Assembly (NCBI RefSeq): GCF_000380505.1 | Contig: NZ_AQYH01000001.1 | Coordinates: 180,620 to 244,619 of the forward strand | Direction: 5' to 3' | Length of the DNA stretch: 64,000 bases | Source: Kaistia granuli DSM 23481 | Lineage (GTDB): Bacteria > Pseudomonadota > Alphaproteobacteria > Rhizobiales > Kaistiaceae | Shown: positions 27,173 through 36,088 of the stretch, piece by piece | Position numbering within the stretch: the first letter of the stretch is position 1 | Layout: every line of letters begins with the position of its first letter | Program-made: the position numbers and the translations under genes | The notes under the pieces: generated by a model | The model's input: the letters and a program-made list of their open reading frames with translations, nothing else | What the model was told of the DNA's origin: nothing | The model's database searches: none

Positions 27173-27286
27173 AACCCTCTCCCGCAAGCGGGAGAGGGAG
27201 CGCTCGCCTTGATGCAAGAGCGCCGGAAGAAATCTCCTCTCCCGACTGCGGGGGAGGTGGGGCAGGGAGCTTCCTCGCCCTCAGTG
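27173..27286. repeat. CCCTCTCCCGC...GCGGGAGAGGG palindromes
   Basis: The spacer between the isomerase and DUF4432 genes holds a perfect hairpin, CCCTCTCCCGC / GCGGGAGAGGG, followed by a second related palindrome (CTCCTCTCCCGACTGCGGGGGAGG region). They belong to the same family as elements at 33420 and 56283. Confidence 0.75.
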
Positions 27287-27310
27287 AAACAGGACAATCA
27301 GGATACGACC

Positions 27311-28489
27311 ATGGTGCAACTTTTCGGGCGGACCTTCTCGCGGCGCGAGCTGGCGGAACATTCCGGGATGCTGTCGCAATTCGCCGGCGTCCGGCTGATG
27401 ACGCTGGGCGATGGCGTCGAGCGCGGCATCCGCATGCTCGAGTTCCGCACCGGGACCGGCCTGCGTTTCACCGTCCTCGTCGACCGCGCGATGGATATCG
27501 GCGACCTCGACTACCAGGGCACCTCGATCGGCTGGCATTCGCCGGCCGGCTTCAAGAATGCGTTCCTGCACGAATATGAGGGCGAGGGCGGGCTGGCCTG
27601 GCTGCGTTCCTTCTCCGGCATGCTCGTCACCTGCGGCCTCGACCATGTGCTGTTCATGCACGAGGCTCCGGCCGACAGCTATGTCTACGGGCCGCGCCAG
27701 ACGGTGAAGCATTCGCTGCATGGCCGCGTCGGCACGATCCCGGCCCGGCTCACCGGCTATGGCGAGACGTGGGACGGCGACGAGTGCACGCTGTGGGCGG
27801 AAGGCATCGTCCAGCAGTCGGCCGTCTTCGGTGAGGACCTGCATCTGATCCGCCGGATCGAGGCGAAGGTGGGCAGCAACGAGATCAAGCTCGTCGACCG
27901 CGTCGTCAACCACGGATTCTACAAGACGCCGCACATGTACTGCTACCACATCAATCCGGCCGCTCCGCTGCTCGAACAGGGCGCCCGCTATGTCGCGCCG
28001 ATCGAGGAAGTGGTCTGGGCGGCGCATGCTGGCGCGGATTACCAGAAGCAGGGTGTCGGCTACCGCACCATGCCGGCGCCGCAGCGGAACTTCCACGAGC
28101 AGGTGTGGCAGCACCAGATGAAGGCCGACGCCAACGGGCTGGTGCCGGTGGCGCTCGTCAACGACCGCCTCGGCCTCGCCTTCGAGGTCGAGACCCGTCA
28201 GGACCAGTTCCCCTGCCAGTTCGAATGGCAGAACCTGCAGGCCGGCCAGTACGCGGTCGGCCTCGAGCCCTCGACCAACCATGTGCTCGGCCAGACCTAT
28301 GCGCGCGAGCACGATGAGCTGATCTGGCTCGAGCATGGCGACGAGCGTCGCTACGACACCACCTTCCGCGTCCACGCCGGCAAGGAAGCGACGGCGGCGC
28401 TGGAGCAGCGCATCCGCGGCCTCGCCCAGCAGCCGATGGAAGAATACCCGACGCCGACCGGCAACCACCGGCCGATCACCGGCCGCTGA
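27311..28489 (+). CDS. DUF4432 protein (aldose-1-epimerase-like fold)
   Basis: A 392-residue protein of the DUF4432 family, whose fold resembles galactose mutarotase. It has the internal pattern GIRMLEFRTGTGLRFTVLV followed by DRAMDIGDLDYQG near the N-terminus. His-containing segments (HMYCYHINPAAP, EPSTNHVLGQ) sit where mutarotases have active-site residues. No signal peptide. ATG 27311 gives the natural N-terminus MVQLFGRTFSRRELAEHSG; an upstream ATG at 27209 would translate repeat sequence. As the last sugar-specific gene of this block it may open, mutarotate or isomerise the imported sugar. The reaction is not established. Confidence 0.82.
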   Translation: MVQLFGRTFSRRELAEHSGMLSQFAGVRLMTLGDGVERGIRMLEFRTGTGLRFTVLVDRAMDIGDLDYQGTSIGWHSPAGFKNAFLHEYEGEGGLAWLRSFSGMLVTCGLDHVLFMHEAPADSYVYGPRQTVKHSLHGRVGTIPARLTGYGETWDGDECTLWAEGIVQQSAVFGEDLHLIRRIEAKVGSNEIKLVDRVVNHGFYKTPHMYCYHINPAAPLLEQGARYVAPIEEVVWAAHAGADYQKQGVGYRTMPAPQRNFHEQVWQHQMKADANGLVPVALVNDRLGLAFEVETRQDQFPCQFEWQNLQAGQYAVGLEPSTNHVLGQTYAREHDELIWLEHGDERRYDTTFRVHAGKEATAALEQRIRGLAQQPMEEYPTPTGNHRPITGR

Positions 28490-28554
28490 GCCCGAAATCC
28501 GCTTCGTTGTTCCGGGCCCTGGCCCGGGGCAACTGTTTCCGAGTTGGACCTCCC

Positions 28555-29307
28555 ATGACCATCCAGAACAAGACCATCCTCTACACGGGCGCCGCCGGCG
28601 GGCTCGGCCTGCCGGCGACGCTGGCGTTCCTCGAGGCTGGCGCCACCGTCGTGGCGATCGACAATGACCCGGCCAAGGGCGAGGCGCTGAAATCGGCGGC
28701 CCGCGCGGCCGGCTTCGACCGGCTCGTCTTCCAGTCTCTCGACCTTTCGGATCTCGCCGGGCTGCGGACGGCGCTCGAGGCGCTGTCGGCGGAGGTCGGC
28801 GGCTTCGACATCGTCATCAACAATGCCGCGATCTATCCCTCGAAGCCGTTCGAGGATTACACGATCGAGGAGCATCAGGCCGTCCAGCGTATCAATGTCG
28901 ATGCTGGCATCGTCTGCGTCCAGGTGGCGCTGCCGTCGATGCGGGCAAAGGGCTTCGGCCGCATCATCAACATCACCAGCGTGACGCTCTCGGGCGGCTG
29001 GGCCAATCTCTCGCCCTATATCCAGTCGAAGGGCGCGTTGGTCGGCCTGACGCGGGCCTGGGCGCGCGAGTTCGGTCCCTACGGCATCACGGTCAACGCG
29101 ATCTCCCCCGGCGCCTTCCCGACCGATGCCGAGAAGATCCATCCCGATCCCGAGGGCTACAATCGCCACGTCCTCGACCGCCAGGCCGTCAAGCGCCGCG
29201 GCGAGCCCGCCGACATCGCCAACGCGCTGATCTTCTTCGCCTCCGACAGCTCCGGCTTCGTGACCGGCCAGACGCTCAATGTCGATGGCGGCTGGTGGAT
29301 GGCGTGA
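28555..29307 (+). CDS. Short-chain dehydrogenase/reductase
   Basis: NAD(P)-dependent oxidoreductase of the classical SDR family, 250 residues. The cofactor motif is TGAAGGLG (11-18), followed by NNAAIY, the catalytic Ser in NITSVTLSGG and a complete SPYIQSKGAL (Tyr-x3-Lys). The C-terminus FVTGQTLNVDGGWWM is typical. An in-frame ATG 48 bases upstream is less likely because it runs into a GC-rich hairpin. It is the first of three metabolic genes (with a CoA-transferase and an enoyl-CoA hydratase) that precede a CUT2 importer, so a 3-hydroxyacyl-CoA or sugar-derived hydroxy acid substrate is plausible. Confidence 0.88.
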   Translation: MTIQNKTILYTGAAGGLGLPATLAFLEAGATVVAIDNDPAKGEALKSAARAAGFDRLVFQSLDLSDLAGLRTALEALSAEVGGFDIVINNAAIYPSKPFEDYTIEEHQAVQRINVDAGIVCVQVALPSMRAKGFGRIINITSVTLSGGWANLSPYIQSKGALVGLTRAWAREFGPYGITVNAISPGAFPTDAEKIHPDPEGYNRHVLDRQAVKRRGEPADIANALIFFASDSSGFVTGQTLNVDGGWWMA

Positions 29308-29392
29308 CGTCCCGGCCAGCCCTTTCGTCGGCCGAACCGGCCAGCTGCTTCTTCGAACGGTCTCGCGACCGTCTGCCAAACAAGGATACTGA

Positions 29393-30604
29393 ATGATGGG
29401 CATTCTCTCCGGGTACCGCGTGCTCGATTGCTCGATCGCCATGGCCGGCCCCTTCGCTGCCCAGCGTCTGGGGGATCTCGGTGCCGACGTCGTCAAGGTC
29501 GAGCCGCTGAATGGCGAGTGGCAGCGCCATGTCGCCGCCGGCGGCGCGCGCGGCAACAAGGTCAACGTCTCGTTCCTGTCGCTCAACCGCAACAAGCGCT
29601 CGCTCGCCATCGACCTGAAGAATCCAGAGGGCAAGGCGCTGCTGCTCGAGCTGGTGAAGACCGCCGACGTCTTCCTGCAGAACTATCGCCCCGGCGTCGC
29701 CAAGCGTCTCGGCGTCGATTATGAGAGCCTGTCGAAGATCAATCCGAAGCTGATCTACGTTTCGATCTCGGGCTATGGCGAGGACGGTCCCTATCTGAAC
29801 CGTCCCGGCCAGGATCTGGTCCTGCAGGGCATGTCCGGCGCGATGCTGTCGGCGGGCCGCGAGGGCGAGCCGCCGAACGCCGCCGGCCAGTATCTGGTCG
29901 ATGCCATCACCGCCTATACGGCGTTCGAGGGCGCGCTGGCGGCGCTGCTGCATCGCGAGCGGACTGGCGAGGGCCAGCTGGTCCAGGTCAACATGCTGGA
30001 CGCGATCACGACGATCCAGATGCAGGAGCTCTCGGTCTTCACCGTCGCCGGCAAGCCGCAGACCCGCTCGGTCGAGCCGCATGCCCATGTCTATATCCGC
30101 GCCCCCTACGGCGCGTTCGCCACGACGGACGGCTACATCATCGTCTCGTTCCCGAAGCTTGCGACGCTCGGCCAGGTGATCGGCGAGGATAGCTTCCTCA
30201 CCATGGACGACGAGGTCGACAGCTGGGAGAAGCGCGACGAGATCTTCGCCAAGACGCGCGAGAAGCTGAAGACCAAGTCCTCGGCAGAATGGCTGGAACT
30301 GCTGCGCGCGGCGGATATCTGGTGCGGCCCCGTCTATGGCTATGCCGACCTCGTCGAGGACGAGCAGATCAAGCACAACGGCACCTTCGTCGAATATGAC
30401 CATCCGACCGAGGGCCACGTGAAGACGCCGGGCTTCGCCATCAAGTTCTCGAAGACGCCGTCCAAGGTCGACCGCGGCGCGCCGCTCGCCGGCGAGCACA
30501 CCCGCGACGTGCTTCGGGAAGCCGGCCTCGACGAGGCCGCGATCGACGCGCTCGTCGCGAAGGGCGCCGTCATGGACGGCACGGCCAAGGAGGCGCTGGA
30601 ATGA
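29393..30604 (+). CDS. CaiB/BaiF family III CoA-transferase
   Basis: Moves CoA between carboxylic acids through an enzyme-bound aspartyl-CoA intermediate. The 403-residue protein has the family start GYRVLDCSIAMAGPFAAQ, GADVVKVEP, the SLNRNKRSLAIDLKNPEG segment and ISGYGEDGPY. Asp170 (QYLVDAITAYTA) lies where the family has its catalytic Asp. AAGGA precedes ATG 29393. Its last bases overlap the start of the enoyl-CoA hydratase gene (ATGA), so the two act together. It is unusual between sugar transport genes and implies that a carboxylic acid derived from the imported compound is handled as a CoA thioester. Confidence 0.9.
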   Translation: MMGILSGYRVLDCSIAMAGPFAAQRLGDLGADVVKVEPLNGEWQRHVAAGGARGNKVNVSFLSLNRNKRSLAIDLKNPEGKALLLELVKTADVFLQNYRPGVAKRLGVDYESLSKINPKLIYVSISGYGEDGPYLNRPGQDLVLQGMSGAMLSAGREGEPPNAAGQYLVDAITAYTAFEGALAALLHRERTGEGQLVQVNMLDAITTIQMQELSVFTVAGKPQTRSVEPHAHVYIRAPYGAFATTDGYIIVSFPKLATLGQVIGEDSFLTMDDEVDSWEKRDEIFAKTREKLKTKSSAEWLELLRAADIWCGPVYGYADLVEDEQIKHNGTFVEYDHPTEGHVKTPGFAIKFSKTPSKVDRGAPLAGEHTRDVLREAGLDEAAIDALVAKGAVMDGTAKEALE

Positions 30605-31371
30605 CCGACGATATCCTCTTCACCGTCGACGGCCACGTCGCGACGATCACGCTGAACCGGCCTCAGAAGCTCAACGCGGTCACGCCGGAGATGTCGAAGG
30701 CGATCGTCGCCGCCGTGCGAGAGTGCAATGACAGCGACACGATCCGCGTTGTCATCGTGACGGGCGCGGGCGAGCGCGCCTTCTGCGCCGGCTCCGACAT
30801 CAAGGAGCTCGACACCTATGCGTCGCCCTGGCAGTTCCGCAATCGTGCCGACTATTGCGACGCGATCCGCAAGCTACTGAAGCCGACCATCGCGGCCGTC
30901 AACGGCTATGCCTTCGGCGGCGGGCTCGAGACGTCGATGAGCTGCGACATCCGCATCGCCTCGGACAACGCGCAGTTTGGGGCACCCGAGATCAAGCTCG
31001 GCTGGATTGGCGGCGGTGGCATGGCGACCTTCCTCGCCCATTCCGTCGGCCCGTCCAACGCGGCGCTGATGATCATGACCGGCGATCCGATCCCTGCCGA
31101 AAAGGCGCTGGCCTGGGGGCTGGTCTCGGAAGTCGTGCCGCAGGCCGAGCTTCTAGCCCGCGCCCGCGCCATCGCCGACGTGATCGCCAGCCGTGCGCCG
31201 ATCGCCGCCGAGACGGCCAAGCTCAATCTTCAGGCCGCCTTCACCGTCCCGCAGGATCAGGCGATCGAATACGAGCGCGACCTGCAGACCATCTGCTTCG
31301 CCACCGAGGACGCCGCCGAAGGCAGGGCCGCGTTCAAGGAAAAGCGCCAGCCCATTTTCAAGAGACGCTAA
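30601..31371 (+). CDS. Enoyl-CoA hydratase (crotonase family)
   Basis: Adds or removes water across an enoyl-CoA double bond. The 256-residue crotonase has the oxyanion-hole segment FCAGSDIKEL (61-70) and GYAFGGGLE. Both hydratase glutamates are present: Glu110 in GGGLE and Glu130 in FGAPEIKLG, 20 residues apart as in rat mitochondrial hydratase. That supports true hydratase/dehydratase activity. It is coupled by a 4-base overlap to the CoA-transferase gene. Its stop is three bases before the permease ATG, so it is firmly in the transporter operon. Confidence 0.92.
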   Translation: MTDDILFTVDGHVATITLNRPQKLNAVTPEMSKAIVAAVRECNDSDTIRVVIVTGAGERAFCAGSDIKELDTYASPWQFRNRADYCDAIRKLLKPTIAAVNGYAFGGGLETSMSCDIRIASDNAQFGAPEIKLGWIGGGGMATFLAHSVGPSNAALMIMTGDPIPAEKALAWGLVSEVVPQAELLARARAIADVIASRAPIAAETAKLNLQAAFTVPQDQAIEYERDLQTICFATEDAAEGRAAFKEKRQPIFKRR

Positions 31372-31374
31372 CGT

Positions 31375-32328
31375 ATGACCGGTTCCACCGTCGTCCGCTT
31401 CGTGCGGACGCGCCGCGAGGCGACTGTCCTCGCGATGCTCATCCTTGTCTTCATCGGCCTGACCTTCGCCAGCGAGTTCTTCCTGACCGGACGCAATCTG
31501 TCGAACGTCGCCCGCCAGATCTCGGTCGTCGGCATCGTGGCGCTCGGCCAGGCTCTGGTGATCATCGCCGGCGGCATCGATCTCTCCGTCGGCTCGGTCA
31601 TTGGCCTCTCCGCCGTGACCGCCGCCATTGTTTCGGCCATGACCGGTATGCCATCGGTCGGCATCGCCGGCGCGATCGGCATCGGCATGGCGATCGGCTT
31701 TGCCAATGGCGTGCTGATCACCAAGTTGCGTATCAATCCGTTCATCACGACGCTCGGCACCCTGTCGATCGCGCGCGGCGCGGCGCTGCTGATCACCAAC
31801 GGCAATCCGCAGCGCTTCGATAATTGGGCGGCCTATCTGGGCTATGGAAAGATAGCGGGGGTGCCGGTGCAGTTCATCCTGCTCGTCGCGCTCACCATCC
31901 TGGTCTGGCTGTTCGCCACCCGCACGCGCTGGGGCCGCAACGTTTACGCGGTCGGTGACAATGCCCGCGCCGCACGCCTCGCCGGCATCGACGTGGCGCG
32001 CACCCGCATCCTCGTCTTCACCGTCTCGGGCAGCCTCGCCGGTCTCGGCGGCCTGCTGCTCGGCGGCATGCTGACCAACGCCAACCCCAATCTCGGCCTC
32101 GGCTACGAGCTCGACGTCATCGCCGCGGTCATCCTCGGCGGCGTCGCGCTCTCCGGTGGCCGCGGCTCGATCGGCGGCGTCGTCATCGGCGCGGCGCTGA
32201 TTGGCCTGCTCCGCAACGCGTTCGTCCTGCTCAACGTCTCGGGCTACTGGCAGACCATCACCATCGGTCTCGTCGTCATCCTCGCCGTCGGCGCGGACAG
32301 TCTGAACCGGCGCAGCGAAGAAGATTGA
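31375..32328 (+). CDS. CUT2 sugar ABC transporter permease (RbsC type)
   Basis: Inner-membrane permease of 317 residues with eight to ten hydrophobic helices. Family motifs: VIIAGGIDLSVGSVIGLSAV near 62-81, FANGVLITKLRINPFITTLG near 115-134 and VIAAVILGGVALSGGRGSIG near 245-264. It starts three bases after the enoyl-CoA hydratase stop and is followed by its receptor and ATPase, the order permease - receptor - ATPase being less common than receptor first. It probably works as a homodimer. Confidence 0.93.
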   Translation: MTGSTVVRFVRTRREATVLAMLILVFIGLTFASEFFLTGRNLSNVARQISVVGIVALGQALVIIAGGIDLSVGSVIGLSAVTAAIVSAMTGMPSVGIAGAIGIGMAIGFANGVLITKLRINPFITTLGTLSIARGAALLITNGNPQRFDNWAAYLGYGKIAGVPVQFILLVALTILVWLFATRTRWGRNVYAVGDNARAARLAGIDVARTRILVFTVSGSLAGLGGLLLGGMLTNANPNLGLGYELDVIAAVILGGVALSGGRGSIGGVVIGAALIGLLRNAFVLLNVSGYWQTITIGLVVILAVGADSLNRRSEED

Positions 32329-32383
32329 GGCGGCTCGCCGAGCCGTCTCCCCAACCGATCCCGATCCAAACCTGGAGGAAACC

Positions 32384-33391
32384 ATGACTACGACATTCGA
32401 TCGCCGCCGCTTCCTGATGCTGTCGGCCGCAGGACTGGCCCTGCCGCTGATGCCGGGCCTGGCGCTCGCCGAAGAGGTTGCGCTGTCGGAAGGCGCCAAG
32501 GCCGTCGGTGGCGCCGTCGCCGCCCAGGGCGCCGCTCCGAAGCCGCTCCGTATCGCCGTGCTCTCGTTCCAGGGCTCGTCGTTCTGGGAAGCCGCCGACA
32601 AGGGCATCGCCGCCGCCGCCGACTATCTGAAGCCGCTCAACACCACGGTCGATTATATCCAGCTCGGCACCGGCCTGACGGCCGAAGTGATGGTTGCCGG
32701 CATCGATGGCGCCCTGACCAAGCAGTATGACGGCATTGCCGCCGTGCCGATCTTCGACGGCACCGTCGCCAAGGTGAACGAAGTCGTCGCCGAGGGCGTC
32801 CCGTTCGTCTCCTTCATCGCCGACTCGGCCGAGAAGTCGAACCGCACCGTTTCGATCGGCATGCTGGCCTATGACGCCGGCGCCAAGGCGGGCGAGTTCA
32901 TGGCCAAGCAGCTCGGCGGCAAGGGCAAGATCGCCGTCATCACCGGTTATCTCGGCGCTGCCCAGCACGACGCCCGCATGAACGGCGCGCTCGATCTTCT
33001 GAAGAAGAACTATCCCGACATCACCATCGTCGGACCGTTCGAGTGCAAGGACGACGACGCCACCGCCTATTCGCAGGCGACCGACGTCATGACCTCCAAC
33101 CCCGACCTGTCGATCCTCTACGTCACGGCCGGCGGTTCCGAGGCCGCGGCCAAGGCGGTCCGCGATTCCAAGGCGACGGGCAAGGTCGGCGTCGTCGGCT
33201 ATGACGATCTGCCGGAGAAGCAGCAGTACAAGGACGGCGGCGAGATCCTCGCGCTCATCGATCAGGCCCCGGCGCGCCAGGCCTTCGACAGCATCGTCAT
33301 GCTGCACAACATGCTGGGCTTCGGCGCCACCTATCCGGCCGATATCGCCGTCGATGCGCCGGTAGCGCTCGGCAAGGGCGCCAAGACCTAA
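32384..33391 (+). CDS. CUT2 sugar-binding protein with twin-arginine-like signal
   Basis: Periplasmic receptor of 335 residues. The N-terminus has a Tat-like signal, DRRRFLMLSAAGLALPL (6-22), cleaved probably after ALA near residue 29. This is unlike the Sec signals of the other ribose-type receptors here. The mature part has the RbsB fold: IAVLSFQGSSFWEAADKG at the N-lobe start, ITGYLGAAQHDARMNG around the ligand site and VGVVGYDDLPEK. A strong GGAGGAAACC precedes ATG 32384. A palindromic repeat separates it from the ATPase gene. Confidence 0.88.
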   Translation: MTTTFDRRRFLMLSAAGLALPLMPGLALAEEVALSEGAKAVGGAVAAQGAAPKPLRIAVLSFQGSSFWEAADKGIAAAADYLKPLNTTVDYIQLGTGLTAEVMVAGIDGALTKQYDGIAAVPIFDGTVAKVNEVVAEGVPFVSFIADSAEKSNRTVSIGMLAYDAGAKAGEFMAKQLGGKGKIAVITGYLGAAQHDARMNGALDLLKKNYPDITIVGPFECKDDDATAYSQATDVMTSNPDLSILYVTAGGSEAAAKAVRDSKATGKVGVVGYDDLPEKQQYKDGGEILALIDQAPARQAFDSIVMLHNMLGFGATYPADIAVDAPVALGKGAKT

Positions 33392-33419
33392 GTCCGGCGC
33401 CAAGAGCCCCTTACGAAAC

Positions 33420-33442
33420 CCTCTCCCGCAAGCGGGGGAGGG
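33420..33442. repeat. CCCTCTCCCGC hairpin between receptor and ATPase genes
   Basis: A short palindrome (CCCTCTCCCGC AA GCGGGGGAGGG, one bulge) in the 75-base spacer, of the same family as 27173 and 56283. It may stabilise the receptor end of the transcript. Confidence 0.7.
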
Positions 33443-33466
33443 CCTTGTTCCTGATTTGAGAGCCCC

Positions 33467-34957
33467 ATGACCGACTGCCTTCTCTCCGCCCGCGGCATCG
33501 CGAAATCGTTTGACCAGAACCGCGTCCTGCATGGTGTCGATTTCGACATCTCCGCCGGCGAGGTTGTTGCGCTTCTGGGCGAGAACGGCGCCGGCAAGTC
33601 GACCTTCGTCAACATCCTATCGGGCGCATTGCCGCGCGACGGCGGCACGATCCGGTGGAGCGGCGAGGAGACGGTCTTCCGGGATACCCGCGCGGCGCTC
33701 GATGCCGGCATCATCCATATTCATCAGGAACTGTCGCTAATCTCCTCGCTTTCGGTGATGGAGAACCTGTTCATCGGCGACTACATGACCGGCAGGTCCG
33801 GCTTTATCGACCGCAAGGCTCTGGCCGCCAGGGCGCGCGAGCTGCTCGCCCGCGTCGGCGCCGCGCATATCGATCCGCGCGTCGAGGCCGGCTCGCTCTC
33901 GACCGCGGAGCAGCAGATCGTCGAGATCGCGAAGGCGCTCGCCCGCAATGCCCGCCTGCTGATCCTCGACGAGCCGACCGCCTCTCTGACACCGCACGAG
34001 GCCGAGGCGCTGTTCGCCATCGTCCGCGACCTGCGTGCCAATGGCGTCGCCATCATCTTCATCAGCCACCGCTTCGACGAGGTGTTCGCGATTTCGGACC
34101 GCGTCGTGGTGCTGCGCGACGGACGCGTCGTCGGCGATCGGCCGGTGGCCGAGACGACGCGCGCCGGAATCATTGCCGACATGACCGGTCGCGCCTTTAC
34201 CTTCGATGCGCTCGACAGGCCCGCTATCTCCGCTGACGCGCCGATCCGGCTGAAGGCCGAGGCGATCGCCGACAAGGGGCGCGTCGGCCCGGTCTCCTTC
34301 GATCTTCGCAAGGGCGAGATTCTCGGTATCTTCGGTCTCGTCGGCGCCGGCCGGACCGAGCTGCTGGAGCTTCTTTGCGGCATCCGCCCGCTCGCCGTCG
34401 GCAGCATCATGCGCCCGGATGGCGTCGTGCCGGGCAATTCGACGGAGGCCTGGAAGAGCGGACTGGCCTTGCTGCCCGAAGGTCGCAAGACCAACGGCAT
34501 CCTGCCCAGCCTGTCGCTTGCCGAGAATGTCGCCGTCGCCAAACGCCAGAAGAGCGGCGGAATCCTGGATCTGGGCGCGGAGAAGTCGCTTTTTGCTCGC
34601 TTCCGGGATTCCCTTGGCATCGTCTCGTCCGGACCCGATCAGCCGATCCGGCGTCTTTCGGGCGGCAACCAGCAGAAGGTGATCTTCGCCCGCTGCCTCG
34701 CCTCGGAGCCCGACATCCTGTTCCTCGACGAGCCGACGCATGGCGTCGATGTCCGCACCAAGGCCGACATCTACAAGCAGATCCAGGACCTGGCGAAGAA
34801 GGGCATGAGCGTCATCTTCGTCTCGTCCGAGCTGCCGGAGGTCCTGGCGCTCGCCTCAACGGTCATGGTGCTGTCGCGTGGGCGGCAGACGATGCTCGCG
34901 GCCAACCAGGGCCTGACCGAAAACGACGTGCTGACCGCGGCTTTTGCCCAGGCCTGA
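33467..34957 (+). CDS. CUT2 sugar ABC transporter ATPase, two NBDs (RbsA type)
   Basis: Double-domain ATPase of 496 residues that drives the permease at 31375. N-terminal domain: Walker A GENGAGKST, signature LSTAEQQIVEIA, Walker B LLILDEPTASL. C-terminal domain: Walker A is the degenerate GLVGAGRTE usual in RbsA proteins, with signature LSGGNQQKV and LFLDEPTHGVDV. It is the last gene of the long plus-strand run; a 181-base gap separates it from the diguanylate cyclase gene. Confidence 0.93.
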   Translation: MTDCLLSARGIAKSFDQNRVLHGVDFDISAGEVVALLGENGAGKSTFVNILSGALPRDGGTIRWSGEETVFRDTRAALDAGIIHIHQELSLISSLSVMENLFIGDYMTGRSGFIDRKALAARARELLARVGAAHIDPRVEAGSLSTAEQQIVEIAKALARNARLLILDEPTASLTPHEAEALFAIVRDLRANGVAIIFISHRFDEVFAISDRVVVLRDGRVVGDRPVAETTRAGIIADMTGRAFTFDALDRPAISADAPIRLKAEAIADKGRVGPVSFDLRKGEILGIFGLVGAGRTELLELLCGIRPLAVGSIMRPDGVVPGNSTEAWKSGLALLPEGRKTNGILPSLSLAENVAVAKRQKSGGILDLGAEKSLFARFRDSLGIVSSGPDQPIRRLSGGNQQKVIFARCLASEPDILFLDEPTHGVDVRTKADIYKQIQDLAKKGMSVIFVSSELPEVLALASTVMVLSRGRQTMLAANQGLTENDVLTAAFAQA

Positions 34958-35138
34958 GTGCCGTAGGGGAAGACCCGGCTTGCCAAACCGATCGGCGCAC
35001 GTCGCCAAGCTCAATTTTTGCCGTCGCGCAAGGACGCCGATCATTGGATCACGCGCCTGGTTCGGCTAGCTTCGTCTCCCTTGGTCGCTTTCGCTCTGCC
35101 CGGCAGAGGCGAGGGCGAATAGCGATGGAGACATTGGC

Positions 35139-36074
35139 TTGGACGACGATGTCGGCGAGCGGATCGGCAAGCTCTATGAGGCGTCGGATGTCCTCGTCGC
35201 GGTCTATGACGGCTTCGACCGCATCCGCTATGCCAATCGGGCGTTCCGCAACGCCTATTTCGTCGCCGCCGACGAGGATCCAACCTGGGCGGAGATCATG
35301 CGACGCAACCACGCCTTCGGGCGCGGCACCGTCTTGCGGGTCGACGATCTCGAAGCCTGGCTGATCTCGACCCAGTCCCGGCGCGGAAAGACCGGCTTTC
35401 GGGCCTTCGAGACGGATCTTTGCGACGGCCGCTGGCTCTGGATGACGGAGACGGTGCAGGCCGATGGCTGGATGCTGTGCATCGCCAGCGACATTAGCCA
35501 TATCCGCGCCGATGAGCGCGCCATCCGACAGGATCGCGACGTCGCCATCAAGGCGTCCTATACGGACGACCTGACCGGCGTGTCGAACCGGCGCTTTCTC
35601 ACCGCGCGCATCGAGCAGATCCTGGCCGATCATCGCGCCGGCGGCGCCCCGGGCTGCCTCGTCGTCATCGACCTCGACCATTTCAAGCTGGTCAACGACC
35701 GCTTCGGCCACCAGACCGGTGATCTCGTCCTGCGCGACTTCGCCAACCAGATCCAAAGCCTGTTGCGCCGCTCGGACTCGTTCGGCCGCATGGGCGGCGA
35801 GGAATTCGCGCTGACGCTTCCCGCGACCTCGCTCGAACACGCCGAACTGATCCTCGAGCGGATGCTGTCCGTAGTCCGGGCGTCGTGCCCGCTCGCCCAG
35901 TATCCGGAATTCTCGTACACCTTTTCGGCCGGTCTTACCGCCAGCCGGGCCGAGGATACGCTCAGCGAGTTCTACCGGCGCGCCGACGAGGCGCTCTATC
36001 AGGCGAAGGTTTCCGGGCGCAATCGCGTGCACGCCTATGTCGATCCGATCGACACCACGGCCGAGGCCCGGTAG
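35139..36074 (+). CDS. PAS-GGDEF diguanylate cyclase
   Basis: Makes cyclic di-GMP from two GTP, linking a sensed signal to surface or motility behaviour. Residues 1-125 form a PAS-like sensor (VLVAVYDGFDRIRYANRAFR start), with no membrane segment, so it is cytoplasmic. The GGDEF domain covers about 140-300: DDLTGVSNRR, IDLDHFKLVND and the active-site GGEEF at 219-223. The inhibitory site RRSD (210-213) lies five residues before GGEEF, so product inhibition is likely. The start is TTG 35139 with GGAG eight bases upstream; no in-frame ATG fits better. It converges on the LacI gene with a 14-base gap. Confidence 0.9.
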   Translation: MDDDVGERIGKLYEASDVLVAVYDGFDRIRYANRAFRNAYFVAADEDPTWAEIMRRNHAFGRGTVLRVDDLEAWLISTQSRRGKTGFRAFETDLCDGRWLWMTETVQADGWMLCIASDISHIRADERAIRQDRDVAIKASYTDDLTGVSNRRFLTARIEQILADHRAGGAPGCLVVIDLDHFKLVNDRFGHQTGDLVLRDFANQIQSLLRRSDSFGRMGGEEFALTLPATSLEHAELILERMLSVVRASCPLAQYPEFSYTFSAGLTASRAEDTLSEFYRRADEALYQAKVSGRNRVHAYVDPIDTTAEAR

Positions 36075-36088
36075 CGGCATCGCGCACC

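Noticed and set aside
30601..31371. Idea that the crotonase lacks a catalytic Glu
   Set aside because: Checked against the rat hydratase pattern: the GGGLE and GAPE glutamates (110 and 130) are both present with the right 20-residue spacing.
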